A stretch of DNA of 64,000 bases from Chlorobium sp. (GCA_028277485.1 JANQGE010000030.1:1-64000); one strand, 5' to 3'. Numbered from the stretch's first letter, positions 52,652-61,449 are shown. Translations and numbers: made by a program. Notes: generated by a model from the sequence alone, not told the origin.

Positions 52652-52953
52652 GAGTGGTAACCCCTTTTCTTGATTACGTTACGGAAATGCGAGGAATACG
52701 ACGAATAACTTTCGACTAACAACATGGAAGGATCGTAAAATGTTTCCGGGCGGCTGCAGCACCTCTTGTCGCGTGCCCTGAATCGCTGAAACCTCTTGAT
52801 AATATAGAGAAATCAGTTGGCAAAAGGACGTGGAAAAGATCGATCCCCGATTCCGATAGCGACCCCGAAAGAAACTTCCCATCAGCGCCTCAATTCCGTT
52901 CACAAGCTCAAATAGAGGTGCTCTGCAGTGCCCTGATGGGAGGCAGAACTCGT
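52652..52953. other. intergenic region with repeat remnants
   Basis: CCCCGATTCCGATAGCGACC (52836 onward) is ATCGGG-type repeat text and AAATAGAGGTGCTCTGC (52911-52927) is a lone end of the GGGCACCTCTA family. A 95-codon minus-strand frame crossing this stretch is repeat translation and was not called. Confidence 0.5.
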
Positions 52954-53337
52954 CTAAAGGAGCCAAAAACCAGCTATTTTGCCGTTAATCACAATCAATT
53001 TTGCCAGTGAATTCTCCTTGCTGTTCGCGTAACTGATTTTCCACAAATGAAAAGTGTTTCCTCCTTGGTAAAGATCTGATAGATATTCAGTTGTATATCC
53101 TCCCCGGATCAGCTTGCCAAGCTGACCTGTAACCGCATCAAAAACCTGTTGCGTGATATTATCTTTAAACTGACGGGTCCCATTGGATACAAAGGCCTCA
53201 TAATCATTATCAGAAATAGCCTGCATGAGTTGTGACAGCGAGGCTTGTTCTGTCTTATGGTCATGTTCGGCAAAAGCTGGAGAAACAACAAAAAGGCTCA
53301 ACAAACCAATAAGTGCGATAGAGTAAAACGGTTTCAT
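52954..53337 (-). CDS. exported protein of unknown function (DUF3887-like)
   Basis: From ATG 53337 (MKPFYSIALIGLLSLFVVSP) the product has 127 residues. It has a clear signal peptide cut near AFA-EHDH, leaving a small periplasmic domain of about 100 residues. The pattern NDYEAFVSNGTRQFKDNITQ, then VFDAVTGQLGKLIRGG and FHLWKISYANS, resembles DUF3887 (NTF2-like) domains; this is tentative. It lies next to flavodoxin and ferritin but no link can be shown. Confidence 0.62.
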   Translation of the reverse strand: MKPFYSIALIGLLSLFVVSPAFAEHDHKTEQASLSQLMQAISDNDYEAFVSNGTRQFKDNITQQVFDAVTGQLGKLIRGGYTTEYLSDLYQGGNTFHLWKISYANSKENSLAKLIVINGKIAGFWLL

Positions 53338-53443
53338 GATATTTTTTTGTAGAAGGTTAAAGGCTATTTTTGCCGTCATCAGGCCACGCGACATTCATTG
53401 AAATGCCCTAATGTTAACGTTTTTTATGGTGTCTTTCAATAGC

Positions 53444-53478
53444 ATAAACGGCCACCAAAGGGGGAGATGGCCGTTTAT
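53444..53478. terminator. perfect 11-bp inverted repeat
   Basis: ATAAACGGCCA and TGGCCGTTTAT face each other across 13 bases. No T-run follows on either strand, so it may be a structural or terminator-like hairpin between fldA and the DUF3887-like gene. Confidence 0.45.
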
Positions 53479-53481
53479 ACC

Positions 53482-53592
53482 GGGTGCCCTTATTCCGCCG
53501 CGATTCAATTGCATCGTTGAACGGACAGAAGGAGGTTTCTGCGCTCCGTTCGCCTTGCACACTTGAACCACTCATCACAATAGAGGTACCCT
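53482..53592 (+). repeat. dispersed element, short form
   Basis: GGGTGCCCTTATTCCGCCGC opens it, CAATTGCATCGTTGAACGGA and GGTTTCTGCGCTCCGTTCGC form the short-type interior, and ATCACAATAGAGGTACCCTG closes it. It lies 54 bp from the fldA stop. Confidence 0.82.
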
Positions 53593-53645
53593 GATGAAGA
53601 AGGACCGCAAGCAATTTCTGTTCACAATGAAAAAAAGCGGGTATC

Positions 53646-54152
53646 TTATTGAAGCTGACCCTGGATTTGCGCAACCCACTGGCTTATTCTGTCCGAGGTG
53701 AGGTCATCCTGATTGTCTGCGTCCAGTGCCAGTCCGACAAAACTACCGTTAATCACTGCCGTTGAACCCGTGAATTCATAGCTGTCGGTCGGCCAGGCAC
53801 CGACAGTTTGTCCCCCTCTCTCTGTGACTTTCGAGTAAATCGTTCCCATGGCATCGAGGAAAACATCGGCGTAATTTTCCTGGTCACCAAGGCCGAACAG
53901 GGCAACGGTTTTTCCAGAAAGATCCAACTGGTCAAAGCCAGGCAAAAAGTTTTCCCAGTCGCTCTGCAATTCTCCGAATCCCCAGGTTGACGCACCGAGG
54001 ATAATATTATCGTAAGATAAAAGCGACTGAGGATCGGCCTCGGCAATATTGTACAGATCAACATTACTTTCACCGAACTCGGCTGCAATCATGGATGCAG
54101 CATTTTCCGTGTTGCCAGTCTCCGAACCGTAAAACAAACCGATGGGTTTCAT
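53646..54152 (-). CDS. fldA: flavodoxin, long-chain
   Basis: The 168-residue FMN protein can replace ferredoxin when iron is short. FYGSETGNTENAASMI is the phosphate-binding loop, GASTWGFGELQSDWENFL and FGLGDQENYADVF are the two flavin-contact loops, and the extra strand segment (about 120-145) makes it long-chain. It lies 39 bp downstream of a small gene with an operator-like palindrome upstream, so it is probably co-transcribed and iron-regulated. NifJ in this window is a natural partner. Confidence 0.95.
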   Translation of the reverse strand: MKPIGLFYGSETGNTENAASMIAAEFGESNVDLYNIAEADPQSLLSYDNIILGASTWGFGELQSDWENFLPGFDQLDLSGKTVALFGLGDQENYADVFLDAMGTIYSKVTERGGQTVGAWPTDSYEFTGSTAVINGSFVGLALDADNQDDLTSDRISQWVAQIQGQLQ

Positions 54153-54191
54153 AAGGCTATTTGTTTGAAAGTTGACATTGTTTCTACCCTC

Positions 54192-54524
54192 TTAGCGGGA
54201 GGGTTTTTCTATCAATTCGACTAAATTCAGGGCTTCGGATGCACCCTGCTGGATTGCAGCATTGAATTCATCAAAATCCTCTCCGGAAATGGTAAGTTGT
54301 GCAACACCGACCATGAGTCTCAACGTCTTGTTATGAAATACTTCCGGATTGTTCGAGCGCATTCCTTCCCATTCATAGCATTCCTTCATGATGTGGAAGA
54401 GGGTTTGTTGCGGTATGGTAAGCATCACGTATTTGTAGTGAAGGTGATAATGCCCGCAATGACATTTTTTCAGCAGGGTGGTTTGTTGTCTGCACCCTTG
54501 GTTATTGTTCCGATGTTCTAGCAT
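54192..54524 (-). CDS. small protein with Cys/His-rich N-terminus, unknown function
   Basis: The 110-residue protein begins MLEHRNNNQGCRQQTTLLKK and then has CHCGHYHLHYKYVMLTIP, a cluster that could bind a metal. The rest (HIMKECYEWEGM, LRLMVGVAQLTISGEDFDEF) is helical and charged. I do not recognise a named family; similar proteins exist next to iron genes in the Bacteroidetes/Chlorobi group from memory, which is weak evidence. It is first in a two-gene unit with fldA, with the palindrome at 54550-54567 only 26 bp upstream. Confidence 0.6.
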   Translation of the reverse strand: MLEHRNNNQGCRQQTTLLKKCHCGHYHLHYKYVMLTIPQQTLFHIMKECYEWEGMRSNNPEVFHNKTLRLMVGVAQLTISGEDFDEFNAAIQQGASEALNLVELIEKPSR

Positions 54525-54549
54525 GGTGGTTCTCTTTTAGGTTTATTTT

Positions 54550-54567
54550 TTAATTTAGACAAATTAA
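54550..54567. promoter_or_regulatory. palindromic operator upstream of the flavodoxin unit
   Basis: TTAATTT-AGAC-AAATTAA is a perfect 7-bp inverted repeat around four bases. 17 bases of it and its flank (54553-54569) are identical to 56806-56822 upstream of the exbB and TonB receptor genes. The nature of the controlled genes suggests an iron-responsive regulator (Fur or DtxR type); which one is not shown. Confidence 0.65.
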
Positions 54568-54639
54568 AAATAAAAATCTGTTTGTGCCAAGTATTTTTTT
54601 CGAGATCGCATGAAATGTTCAGCGCATTTCTACATTGTC

Positions 54640-55085
54640 GCTCTTGCCAATTGCCCACTGAAGATTGCCTACTGATTCCCTTTCGATCCCGATTTCTAAA
54701 AGTAACAGTGACCAGTGACGAGTGACAAGTTAGTTGTAACCTGAATAATTCACGAGAGTTCGAAAACCCGGACTGTAGAAATAGACAGATTCAAGGTTCA
54801 AGATTGAAAATTCAAGGATAGATTTTCCGACCCCCGATTGTTCTTCTTTCGGGGTTCGCCGTCGCTATCGGTATCGGGAATCGAAGAGTATTGCTATGAT
54901 ATGATAGCCTGATAGCTCGTTGGCTCAACGGCAACGCCAGTTACAATTGCCAATTTCTTCCCAACTGGTCACTTGTCTCTCGTCACTGGTCACTACTTTT
55001 TCGATCCCGAAACCCGATCCCGACCCCGATTTCCGATTATCTTTTCCCGCCTAACACTTAGCACATAGCACCTAACACCTTCCCT
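54640..55085. repeat. ATCGGG-rich and GTGACGAGTGACAAG repeat block
   Basis: The gap holds CAGTGACCAGTGACGAGTGA (54715 on), ACCTGAATAATTCACGAGAG (54742 on), CTTTCGGGGTTCGCCGTCGC, GAATCGAAGAGTATTGCTAT, and TCGATCCCGAAACCCGATCC. It is the largest block of this repeat type in the window. No gene is seen. Confidence 0.65.
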
Positions 55086-55095
55086 CTCGTCACTG

Positions 55096-55737
55096 TCAGC
55101 GGATCATATACTGTACCGGGACATCCAGACTTAATTCACGAAGCCCGTAATCGGAAGGGGCGGGAAACGGCGACGATTGTCTGACGGCATCCAGAGCAGC
55201 CTTGTCAAGGGTGTTATAACCGGAGGAGGAAAGCAGGGCAGTCTTCACGATGCTTCCGTTTTTTGCAATATCGAGTTTGATGAGCACCGTACCTTGGTGA
55301 TCCTGTTTCTTCGAAAAACGGGGGTAATATTTGTGCCGTTCGATTTGTGAGCGGACCAATGCCAGGTAACTGTTGATCTCCGAAACTGCAGGTGAGGAAG
55401 CGGTCAATTGAGGTTCGGTTCCTTTTGTGTCGGTTTCCTCCTGAAACCGGTTTTCGGCATTTATTGGATAGATGGTTTGCTCGTCTGCGGTATCCTTTTT
55501 GTATGGTTTCTGTTTTTTGGGAGAAACCGACGGTTTCTCCGGTTTTTTGGGTGGGCAAACCGGTTCTTCCTGTTGAGCGGCCGCATTGTTTGCCGGTATT
55601 GTTTCCAGGCTGAGGTTGATTGCTCTAAAAGAGCTTTGGGCATGGCTTTGAAAAGCAGGCGCCTTGAACAGCAGCAATGCGGAATGGATAACAAATGCAA
55701 CCGCAAACGAGAAGATGTTGATCTGTTTATTGTTCAT
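55096..55737 (-). CDS. tonB: TonB energy-transducing protein
   Basis: The 213-residue protein has an N-terminal membrane anchor (FSFAVAFVIHSALLLFKAPA), a Pro/Lys-rich stretch (CPPKKPEKPSVSPKKQKPYK, about 61-82) that spans the periplasm, and the C-terminal TonB domain (YYPRFSKKQDHQGTVLIKLD, then SPFPAPSDYGLRELSLDVPV). It transfers energy from ExbB-ExbD to the outer-membrane receptors encoded nearby. It overlaps exbD by 11 bp. Confidence 0.92.
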   Translation of the reverse strand: MNNKQINIFSFAVAFVIHSALLLFKAPAFQSHAQSSFRAINLSLETIPANNAAAQQEEPVCPPKKPEKPSVSPKKQKPYKKDTADEQTIYPINAENRFQEETDTKGTEPQLTASSPAVSEINSYLALVRSQIERHKYYPRFSKKQDHQGTVLIKLDIAKNGSIVKTALLSSSGYNTLDKAALDAVRQSSPFPAPSDYGLRELSLDVPVQYMIR

Positions 55738-56140
55738 AAGACACCTTTTTCTCGGTTACTACGGCAATATTATCTGCGCCCGCCTGCTTTGCAATGTCCA
55801 TGACGCTGATGACCAAACCAAACTCAATCCGCTTGTCGGCTATCAGTCGTATGTTTTTCTCGAGACGTCCAAGCAAAAGAGGTGAGAGTTGATCATACAA
55901 CTGGTCGATGGCGATGTTCTGCCCGTTAAGTGACAGGGAGCCGTCGCTGCTGATACCCAGAGTGATTTCAGGCTCTTCCTGAATGATCGAAGTTTCTGAT
56001 TCCGGGAGACTGACCGGCATCATCGGCTTTGCGTAGATCGAGGTGAGCATAAAAAAAATCAGCAGAAGAAAAACCACGTCAATCATTGGCGCAAGATCGA
56101 GCCATGTCTTTTTTGCAACTGGTTTTTCGAATTCCAGCAT
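55727..56140 (-). CDS. exbD: ExbD biopolymer transport protein
   Basis: The 137-residue protein has a single N-terminal helix with the proton-pathway Asp in WLDLAPMIDVVFLLLIFFML. The periplasmic domain ends with IADKRIEFGLVISVMDIAKQ and NIAVVTEKK. It lies 2 bp after exbB and overlaps tonB, so the three form one unit. Confidence 0.93.
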   Translation of the reverse strand: MLEFEKPVAKKTWLDLAPMIDVVFLLLIFFMLTSIYAKPMMPVSLPESETSIIQEEPEITLGISSDGSLSLNGQNIAIDQLYDQLSPLLLGRLEKNIRLIADKRIEFGLVISVMDIAKQAGADNIAVVTEKKVSYEQ

Positions 56141-56142
56141 GA

Positions 56143-56742
56143 CTATTTTTCAAGGTGTTTTATGGCTTCCGAGCCGTAGTACTTCATCAGGAAGGCAAAC
56201 GACTGCACTTTCTCCTCGAGCAGATGATGCACGATCATTGACGGAATGGCGACTCCGAGGCCTGCCGCGGTCGTTATCAGCGCTTCCCAGATTCCTCCTG
56301 CCAGCATGGAAGGGTCGACTGAACTGTTTGCCTGAGCGACCTGCTGAAATGCATTGACCATGCCGAGAACTGTGCCGAGCAGTCCCATGAGAGGTGCGAT
56401 TCTGCTTATCAGCTCAATCAGGTGCAAGTGTTTGCTGAGCCTTTTTATTTCTGTTGTTCCTTCAAGAGTGATCTCTTCCTCGATGAATTCCTTTTTCTCC
56501 CCGGCATGCATGAGCCCTTTGGCAAGTACTGCTGACACGGGTCCGGGGGACGTTTCGGCTAACCGTAGTGCTTGATCAAACTGCTCTTTTTCGATAAGAT
56601 CATGAATGACTTGGGGAACATCGGCCGATCTTCCTGCCCTGAAAAAATGAAAGCTTCTTTCAATGGTGTATGCAACGGTCAGGATGGAACAGATAAGAAG
56701 CGGGTACATCATGGGTCCGCCGGCCTCAAAAAAATACCACAT
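56143..56742 (-). CDS. exbB: ExbB/TolQ-type proton channel protein
   Basis: From ATG 56742 (MWYFFEAGGPMMYPLLICSI) the product has 199 residues and three membrane helices. The MotA/TolQ/ExbB motif is RIAPLMGLLGTVLGMVNAFQ, followed by GGIWEALITTAAGLGVAIPS. The frame is open to 56859, but that part runs over the shared promoter. It is first in the exbB-exbD-tonB unit; the operator at 56804 lies 62 bp upstream. Confidence 0.93.
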   Translation of the reverse strand: MWYFFEAGGPMMYPLLICSILTVAYTIERSFHFFRAGRSADVPQVIHDLIEKEQFDQALRLAETSPGPVSAVLAKGLMHAGEKKEFIEEEITLEGTTEIKRLSKHLHLIELISRIAPLMGLLGTVLGMVNAFQQVAQANSSVDPSMLAGGIWEALITTAAGLGVAIPSMIVHHLLEEKVQSFAFLMKYYGSEAIKHLEK

Positions 56743-56803
56743 GCAGAGAAGCAGTTTGTTTATCGGAGCGATGAAAAAATTTTTAATAATTACAAATTTA
56801 TCG

Positions 56804-56822
56804 TTATTTAGACAAATTAAAA
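56804..56822. promoter_or_regulatory. operator-like motif between exbB and the TonB receptor
   Basis: GTTATTTAGACAAATTAAAA shares 17 identical bases with the palindrome at 54550-54567, though the left arm has changed at two positions. It lies in the divergent promoter region of exbB (minus) and the first TonB receptor (plus), where one site could control both. Confidence 0.65.
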
Positions 56823-56860
56823 TTAGTTCAGATTTCAGAATGAGAAATTGAGATGCCATA

Positions 56861-58765
56861 ATGAAGAAACTTTGCAGTTTTGTGGTCCTGGCGGTAGGCT
56901 GTTCTGCTTTGGTGCATGCCGGTGAAACGACTCAGCATCATCGCATGGATGAAGTGGTGGTAACCGCAACGCTTTCCGAGACACCGGTAAAAGAAATTCC
57001 GGCGGCTATAGAAGTCATAACCCGTGAAGAAATTTCAGAAATGGGAGTGGAGACACTGCACCAGGTGCTGACCGAAGCACAGAGCGTGAATCTTGAGCCG
57101 GTCAGCGGACGGATGAGCACTGCACGCTTGCGCGGTCTCAACAGCAGTAACACCCTTGTGATGATTGACGGTATGAGACTGCCTTCGGGCTTTCAGGATA
57201 AGGTTGACATGGGAGAAGTACCTGCCGGCCTGATTGAACGCATCGAAATCGTCAGGGGTCCGGGTTCGGCGCTTTACGGCAGCGACGCTATCGGCGGCGT
57301 GATCAACGTCATAACCAGAAAGCCGACTGATGAGGTAGAGGCCTGGGTGAGCGCCCAATATGGGGAGAGCCGACACGGCGAAGCCGAGAACACGGGATTC
57401 GACGCCGGAGTCAGCGGGAGTTCCGGGTCATTGGGTTATGTGATTGCCGGTTCCTTTGTCGATAAAGGCAGGTTTGATTTCGATACGGAAGACTGGAAAA
57501 CCGATGGCGATGACAAGGAGATTGTAGCCGGAGCGGCAAACCTGATATGGCAGGCGGGAGACAATGCCGATGTAACTTTCGGCGTGACCTACGCTGATGC
57601 CGAGCGGGAAGGGATTCGTCCGAAAAGGAAAAAGGAAAATGACTGGCACAACGAATCCGAGAGGTTTACCGGCAGGGTAGAGTTCCGGAGCGGGCTTACC
57701 CCAAATTCCAGCCTTCTGTTGCGTGCCTATCGTTCAGAGTATGACTGGCGGGTCAGTTTGACGCCGACAGACGGATCCAAACCTGAGATCCATAATGTCG
57801 ATCAAGCCACCGATCAGTTTGAGGGGCGCTGGACAGGTTTGATCCTTGACCGGCATAAGCTTACGGCCGGCATCGAATACCGCACCGAGGAGCGAAAAGA
57901 GGATGGCGTCAAGAGTGAAATCGACAACCTGGGGGTCTTTCTGCAGGATGAGTTGACCGTCACCGACAGGCTCAATGCAATTCTCGGGCTGCGGTTTGAC
58001 GACCATTCGGATTTCGGATCGGTATACAGCCCCAGGGTAAGCGTGGCGTACCGATTCAACGATTATCTGCGTTTGAGGGGAGCATATGGAGAAGGTTTCC
58101 GTGCACCGTCGGCATTTGAGTTGTATTCGGGCTCTCCTTATACTATCAGAAGAATCCTTATTCCGAATCCGGACCTCGATCCCGAAACATCCCGAACATG
58201 GGAGGTCGGAGCTGATATTGATTATGGCGTCCTCACCGTGGGTCTGACCGCGTTCAGAAATGATGTCGATGACATGATCGCCGAAGTATTTACCGGCCGA
58301 TACGAAGGAAAGAAGCCGAAGATTCCGGTCAATGAAGTACGAAATATCGCCGAGGCCATGACGCAGGGGGTCGAACTGAATGTCGGGTTAAAGCTTGGTT
58401 ATGGGTTGTTCCTTGCCGATGAGCTGACACTGCTCGAAGGGGAAAACAAGACTACCGGTGAGGAGCTGCTTTATGTGCCTGATGTTTCCAACGTAGTGAA
58501 ATTGTCATACAGCAACCCGTCGATCGGGTTTTCGGGCAATATCAGGCTCGTGACCACCGGCAGCCAGTACACGACTCCGGATGTCAAGACGGACACCTAT
58601 TCCATTGTCAATGTGTACGCTTCAAAGTCCCTGACGGACAGAGTTCGTCTCTACACGGGTGTCGACAACCTTTTCGATGAAGAAGTGACCGATGGATACG
58701 GGAACGTATACGGTCCCGGAAGCAGCGGCACCTTTATCTACGGTGGTCTGAGTATGAATTTGTAA
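56861..58765 (+). CDS. TonB-dependent outer-membrane receptor, first
   Basis: The 634-residue protein has a signal peptide (LCSFVVLAVGCSALVHAG), a TonB box (MDEVVVTATLSE), a plug domain (VEVITREEISEMGVETLHQV-like segment to about 160, with IEIVRGPGSALYGSDAIGG and VINVITRKP), and a 22-strand barrel ending in SGTFIYGGLSMNL with an aromatic-rich last strand. It is of the BtuB/Cir/FepA group; the ligand (siderophore, heme or corrinoid) cannot be decided. It is divergent from exbB. Confidence 0.92.
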   Translation: MKKLCSFVVLAVGCSALVHAGETTQHHRMDEVVVTATLSETPVKEIPAAIEVITREEISEMGVETLHQVLTEAQSVNLEPVSGRMSTARLRGLNSSNTLVMIDGMRLPSGFQDKVDMGEVPAGLIERIEIVRGPGSALYGSDAIGGVINVITRKPTDEVEAWVSAQYGESRHGEAENTGFDAGVSGSSGSLGYVIAGSFVDKGRFDFDTEDWKTDGDDKEIVAGAANLIWQAGDNADVTFGVTYADAEREGIRPKRKKENDWHNESERFTGRVEFRSGLTPNSSLLLRAYRSEYDWRVSLTPTDGSKPEIHNVDQATDQFEGRWTGLILDRHKLTAGIEYRTEERKEDGVKSEIDNLGVFLQDELTVTDRLNAILGLRFDDHSDFGSVYSPRVSVAYRFNDYLRLRGAYGEGFRAPSAFELYSGSPYTIRRILIPNPDLDPETSRTWEVGADIDYGVLTVGLTAFRNDVDDMIAEVFTGRYEGKKPKIPVNEVRNIAEAMTQGVELNVGLKLGYGLFLADELTLLEGENKTTGEELLYVPDVSNVVKLSYSNPSIGFSGNIRLVTTGSQYTTPDVKTDTYSIVNVYASKSLTDRVRLYTGVDNLFDEEVTDGYGNVYGPGSSGTFIYGGLSMNL

Positions 58766-58784
58766 TGAATCGGGGTAGTTGTCT

Positions 58785-59243
58785 ATGAAAAACAGGCTGG
58801 TTGAGAGGCATGTGTTGTTTGCAGTATCGGTTATCTGCCTTGCAGTATTGGATGGATGCGGCTCACCGCAACAAGGTCCCGGTCATGAAGGTGTGCGGGA
58901 AACTGCAGCGGAAGTGATGGACGGAGAGCAGCTCTATAATCGGTACTGCAAAATGTGCCACTCTCTGGGGCCGCCTCCAAAGTTCGGCCCGCCGGTAAAG
59001 GGTATCGCAATGCATTACCGTGAAGCGTTTACCGATAAGGAAGAGGCTGTAGAGCATATGGTAACCTTCATGCAGAGTCCCGATCCGGCAATGTCGAAGT
59101 GCCGTCCGCAAGCGATTGAGCGTTTCGGGCTCATGCCGGCAATGGATTTGCCTGAAGGGACGTTGAGAGTGGTTTCCGACTGGTTTTGGGAACAGTTCGA
59201 TCCTGAGCTGAGGCACCAGCATGGATCGGGGCATGATCATTGA
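58785..59243 (+). CDS. c-type cytochrome lipoprotein
   Basis: The 152-residue protein starts (ATG 58785) with a signal peptide and lipobox (CLAVLDGCGSP, Cys about 25) and contains one heme motif, CKMCH, in QLYNRYCKMCHSLGPPPKFG; a Met ligand may be in ERFGLMPAMDLPEG. The tail HQHGSGHDH is rich in His. It resembles small monoheme cytochromes of the cytochrome c family. It lies 19 bp after the receptor gene, so it is probably co-transcribed with it, an unusual pairing. Confidence 0.82.
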   Translation: MKNRLVERHVLFAVSVICLAVLDGCGSPQQGPGHEGVRETAAEVMDGEQLYNRYCKMCHSLGPPPKFGPPVKGIAMHYREAFTDKEEAVEHMVTFMQSPDPAMSKCRPQAIERFGLMPAMDLPEGTLRVVSDWFWEQFDPELRHQHGSGHDH

Positions 59244-59298
59244 TGAAAACAGGAGGTGCCCGGTGTTCAATGCCATCAATACCATTCAAGGGAAGACA

Positions 59299-59496
59299 AT
59301 GAGCAAGGACGATAGCAGCAGTCAGGATTCTTTCATCTTGGAAGAGGTGCTGCAATGCTTGAGGAACATAGCGTATGGGGAAATCATTATCACTATTCAT
59401 GATTCCAGGGTTGTTCAGATTGAGAAGCGTGAGAAAAAACGCTTTCCCCAGACGAAACACGGCGACTGTGCAGGCAGAGCTCAACAGGAACAATAA
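59299..59496 (+). CDS. DUF2292 (YezD-like) small protein
   Basis: The 65-residue product from ATG 59299 (MSKDDSSSQDSFILEEVLQC) contains the DUF2292 core IAYGEIIITIHDSRVVQIEK followed by REKKRF. YezD-like proteins are often near sulfate, molybdate or metal uptake genes; their function is unknown. The frame is open to 59221 but that part overlaps the cytochrome gene and is not family sequence. It sits between the cytochrome and the second receptor, in a likely operon. Confidence 0.8.
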   Translation: MSKDDSSSQDSFILEEVLQCLRNIAYGEIIITIHDSRVVQIEKREKKRFPQTKHGDCAGRAQQEQ

Positions 59497-59548
59497 AAAA
59501 GCTGACGACCGGATTACCGGAGGAAAGCTTGGCGCATTGGAGTAATCT

Positions 59549-61375
59549 ATGAAGTTACATATCAAAATCAGGAACGGTGCTGTACTGCTGATGGCGGCGG
59601 TTCTTGCGGCAGGGCCTGTCCGGGATGTTCAGGCCGGACCGGACAAGGCGGCACTCGACAAGATTGTGGTGAGTGCGACAAAAACGCCGCACACCCTGGG
59701 AGATGTGCCGGTTGCCGCAGAGGTGATTACCCGTGAGGAACTGCTTGAAAGAAATGTCCGTACGGTTCAGGAGGCTCTTGAAAAGACAACCGGGCTTGTT
59801 GTCGAGGCGAACTCCGGTTCCTACGGGGACAAAGGTCATGTGAGCATCCAGGGACTTGAACTGCGGCATACCCTGGTGCTGATCGACGGGCAGCGGATTC
59901 TCGGGGGGCACCAGAATGCCATCGATCTCCAGCAGATATCCATCGAGATGATCGAGAGAATAGAAATCGTCAAAGGACCGGCATCTGCCCTTTACGGCAG
60001 TGACGCCATGGGCGGGGTGATCAACATTATTACCCGGGGTGCACCCGACAAACCCGAGTTTTCCGGTTCGCTGGCGATGGGTACCCGCAGCACCACCATC
60101 GGGACCATTTCAGCCGGAACCGGGTCTGAACATGTCGGTGCGCAGGTAAACTATACCTTCCGCGAATCTGAGGGTATCGATGAAGACTACGATCCTTACA
60201 CCGAACATATTGTGCAGGGAACGGTTTCATTCAACCTGTCCGATAAAATGGATCTTGATGTCAAGCCCTATTACTCCTACCAGGAAATGACGGAGGATGA
60301 AAGATTCCAGGAAAGGTACGGTCTCAACGCCCTCTTCAAGTGGCAGCCGGATGAATACTCGACGGCCAGAGTCAGGGGTTCGTTTTTTGAATACCAGCAT
60401 TGGACGGAGGACAGGAGCACCGATTATGTGCTGGATAATTATGAGCTGGAAGTCGGTTACTCCAGGCTGCTGTTCGAAAGACATTTGGTAAGCGCCGGGT
60501 ATGAGCTTTGGCAGGAAGAGCGGGACGATGATGGCAAATCGCTTTATCTTGATCAAGTCCTGCACAGCTTCTACCTTCAGGACGAGATCGATCTTTCGCC
60601 GGTTGTCCTGGTTTTCGGAGCCAGGCTTGATTCACATGAGAAATGGGGCGAGGAGATCAATCCGAAAGCCAGTCTTATGTACAAGGCTTCCGATGATTTA
60701 ACCTTCAGGGCATCGGTCGGCACAGCTTTCAAGGCGCCATCGCTTTTGAAGTTGTATGGAGACTTCAGGATGGGGCCTTATTTGCTGCATGCAAATCCAG
60801 ACCTGGAACCCGAGAAATCCGTCGGTTACCAGGCCGGTGTTGACTATGCATTCAGCAAAGACGTAACCGCCAAGGTATCGTTTTTCAGAAATGAGCTTGA
60901 AGATCTCATTGCTACCCGGATTGTCCGCAGGGGACCTCCGCCATGGGGAATGTACTGGGAAAATGTCGAGGACGCCACTACCCAGGGAATCGAAGTCAAT
61001 CTTGGCGCCCGCTTGACTGACGACCTTTCGGCAAAGCTCGGGTATACCCTGCTTGATACGGAAGATAACGACACCGGAAAAGAGTTGGCGCACAGGCCTG
61101 ATCACAAGCTTTTTGCCGGTGTTGATTTCAGGATTCCGGCAACCGATATCCGTATGCATGTAGAATCGTCATATACCGGTAAGCGTTGGGATGACGATGA
61201 TAACACGGAAAGACTCGATGATTTCTGGGTCTGGAGTGCGACCATCGCAAAAGAGTTCGGTGAGCATGCCGAAGTGTTCGTTAAGATCGACAATATTTTC
61301 GGCGAAGAGGACATTGAAGATGAATATGATATCGACGGAACAGAGTTTCTTGCAGGGGTAAGAGTGGATTTGTAA
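59549..61375 (+). CDS. TonB-dependent outer-membrane receptor, second
   Basis: The 608-residue protein has a signal peptide (VLLMAAVLAAGPVRDVQAG), a TonB box (LDKIVVSATKTPHTLG), a plug with IEIVKGPASALYGSDAMGGV and INIITRGAPD, and a barrel ending in GTEFLAGVRVDL. It is a distant paralogue of the first receptor, not a close copy. Both are of the BtuB/Cir-like type. It lies 52 bp after the DUF2292 gene and ends with a good terminator. Confidence 0.92.
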   Translation: MKLHIKIRNGAVLLMAAVLAAGPVRDVQAGPDKAALDKIVVSATKTPHTLGDVPVAAEVITREELLERNVRTVQEALEKTTGLVVEANSGSYGDKGHVSIQGLELRHTLVLIDGQRILGGHQNAIDLQQISIEMIERIEIVKGPASALYGSDAMGGVINIITRGAPDKPEFSGSLAMGTRSTTIGTISAGTGSEHVGAQVNYTFRESEGIDEDYDPYTEHIVQGTVSFNLSDKMDLDVKPYYSYQEMTEDERFQERYGLNALFKWQPDEYSTARVRGSFFEYQHWTEDRSTDYVLDNYELEVGYSRLLFERHLVSAGYELWQEERDDDGKSLYLDQVLHSFYLQDEIDLSPVVLVFGARLDSHEKWGEEINPKASLMYKASDDLTFRASVGTAFKAPSLLKLYGDFRMGPYLLHANPDLEPEKSVGYQAGVDYAFSKDVTAKVSFFRNELEDLIATRIVRRGPPPWGMYWENVEDATTQGIEVNLGARLTDDLSAKLGYTLLDTEDNDTGKELAHRPDHKLFAGVDFRIPATDIRMHVESSYTGKRWDDDDNTERLDDFWVWSATIAKEFGEHAEVFVKIDNIFGEEDIEDEYDIDGTEFLAGVRVDL

Positions 61376-61397
61376 CTGTTCTTCCCTTGTGTTGCTG

Positions 61398-61438
61398 CAA
61401 CCCTGGTGAGCCGCGGGCAGTTCGCCAGGGTTTTTTTA
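61398..61438 (+). terminator. rho-independent terminator of the second receptor
   Basis: AACCCTGG / CCAGGGTT form the stem around a GC-rich loop, followed by TTTTTTT. It ends the plus-strand unit that starts with the first receptor. Confidence 0.85.
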
Positions 61439-61449
61439 TGCCAAACCGC

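Noticed and set aside
52679..52966. 95-codon minus-strand frame
   Set aside because: It translates repeat text (ATCGGG-type and an AGAGGTGC end) and overlaps the end of the DUF3887-like gene.
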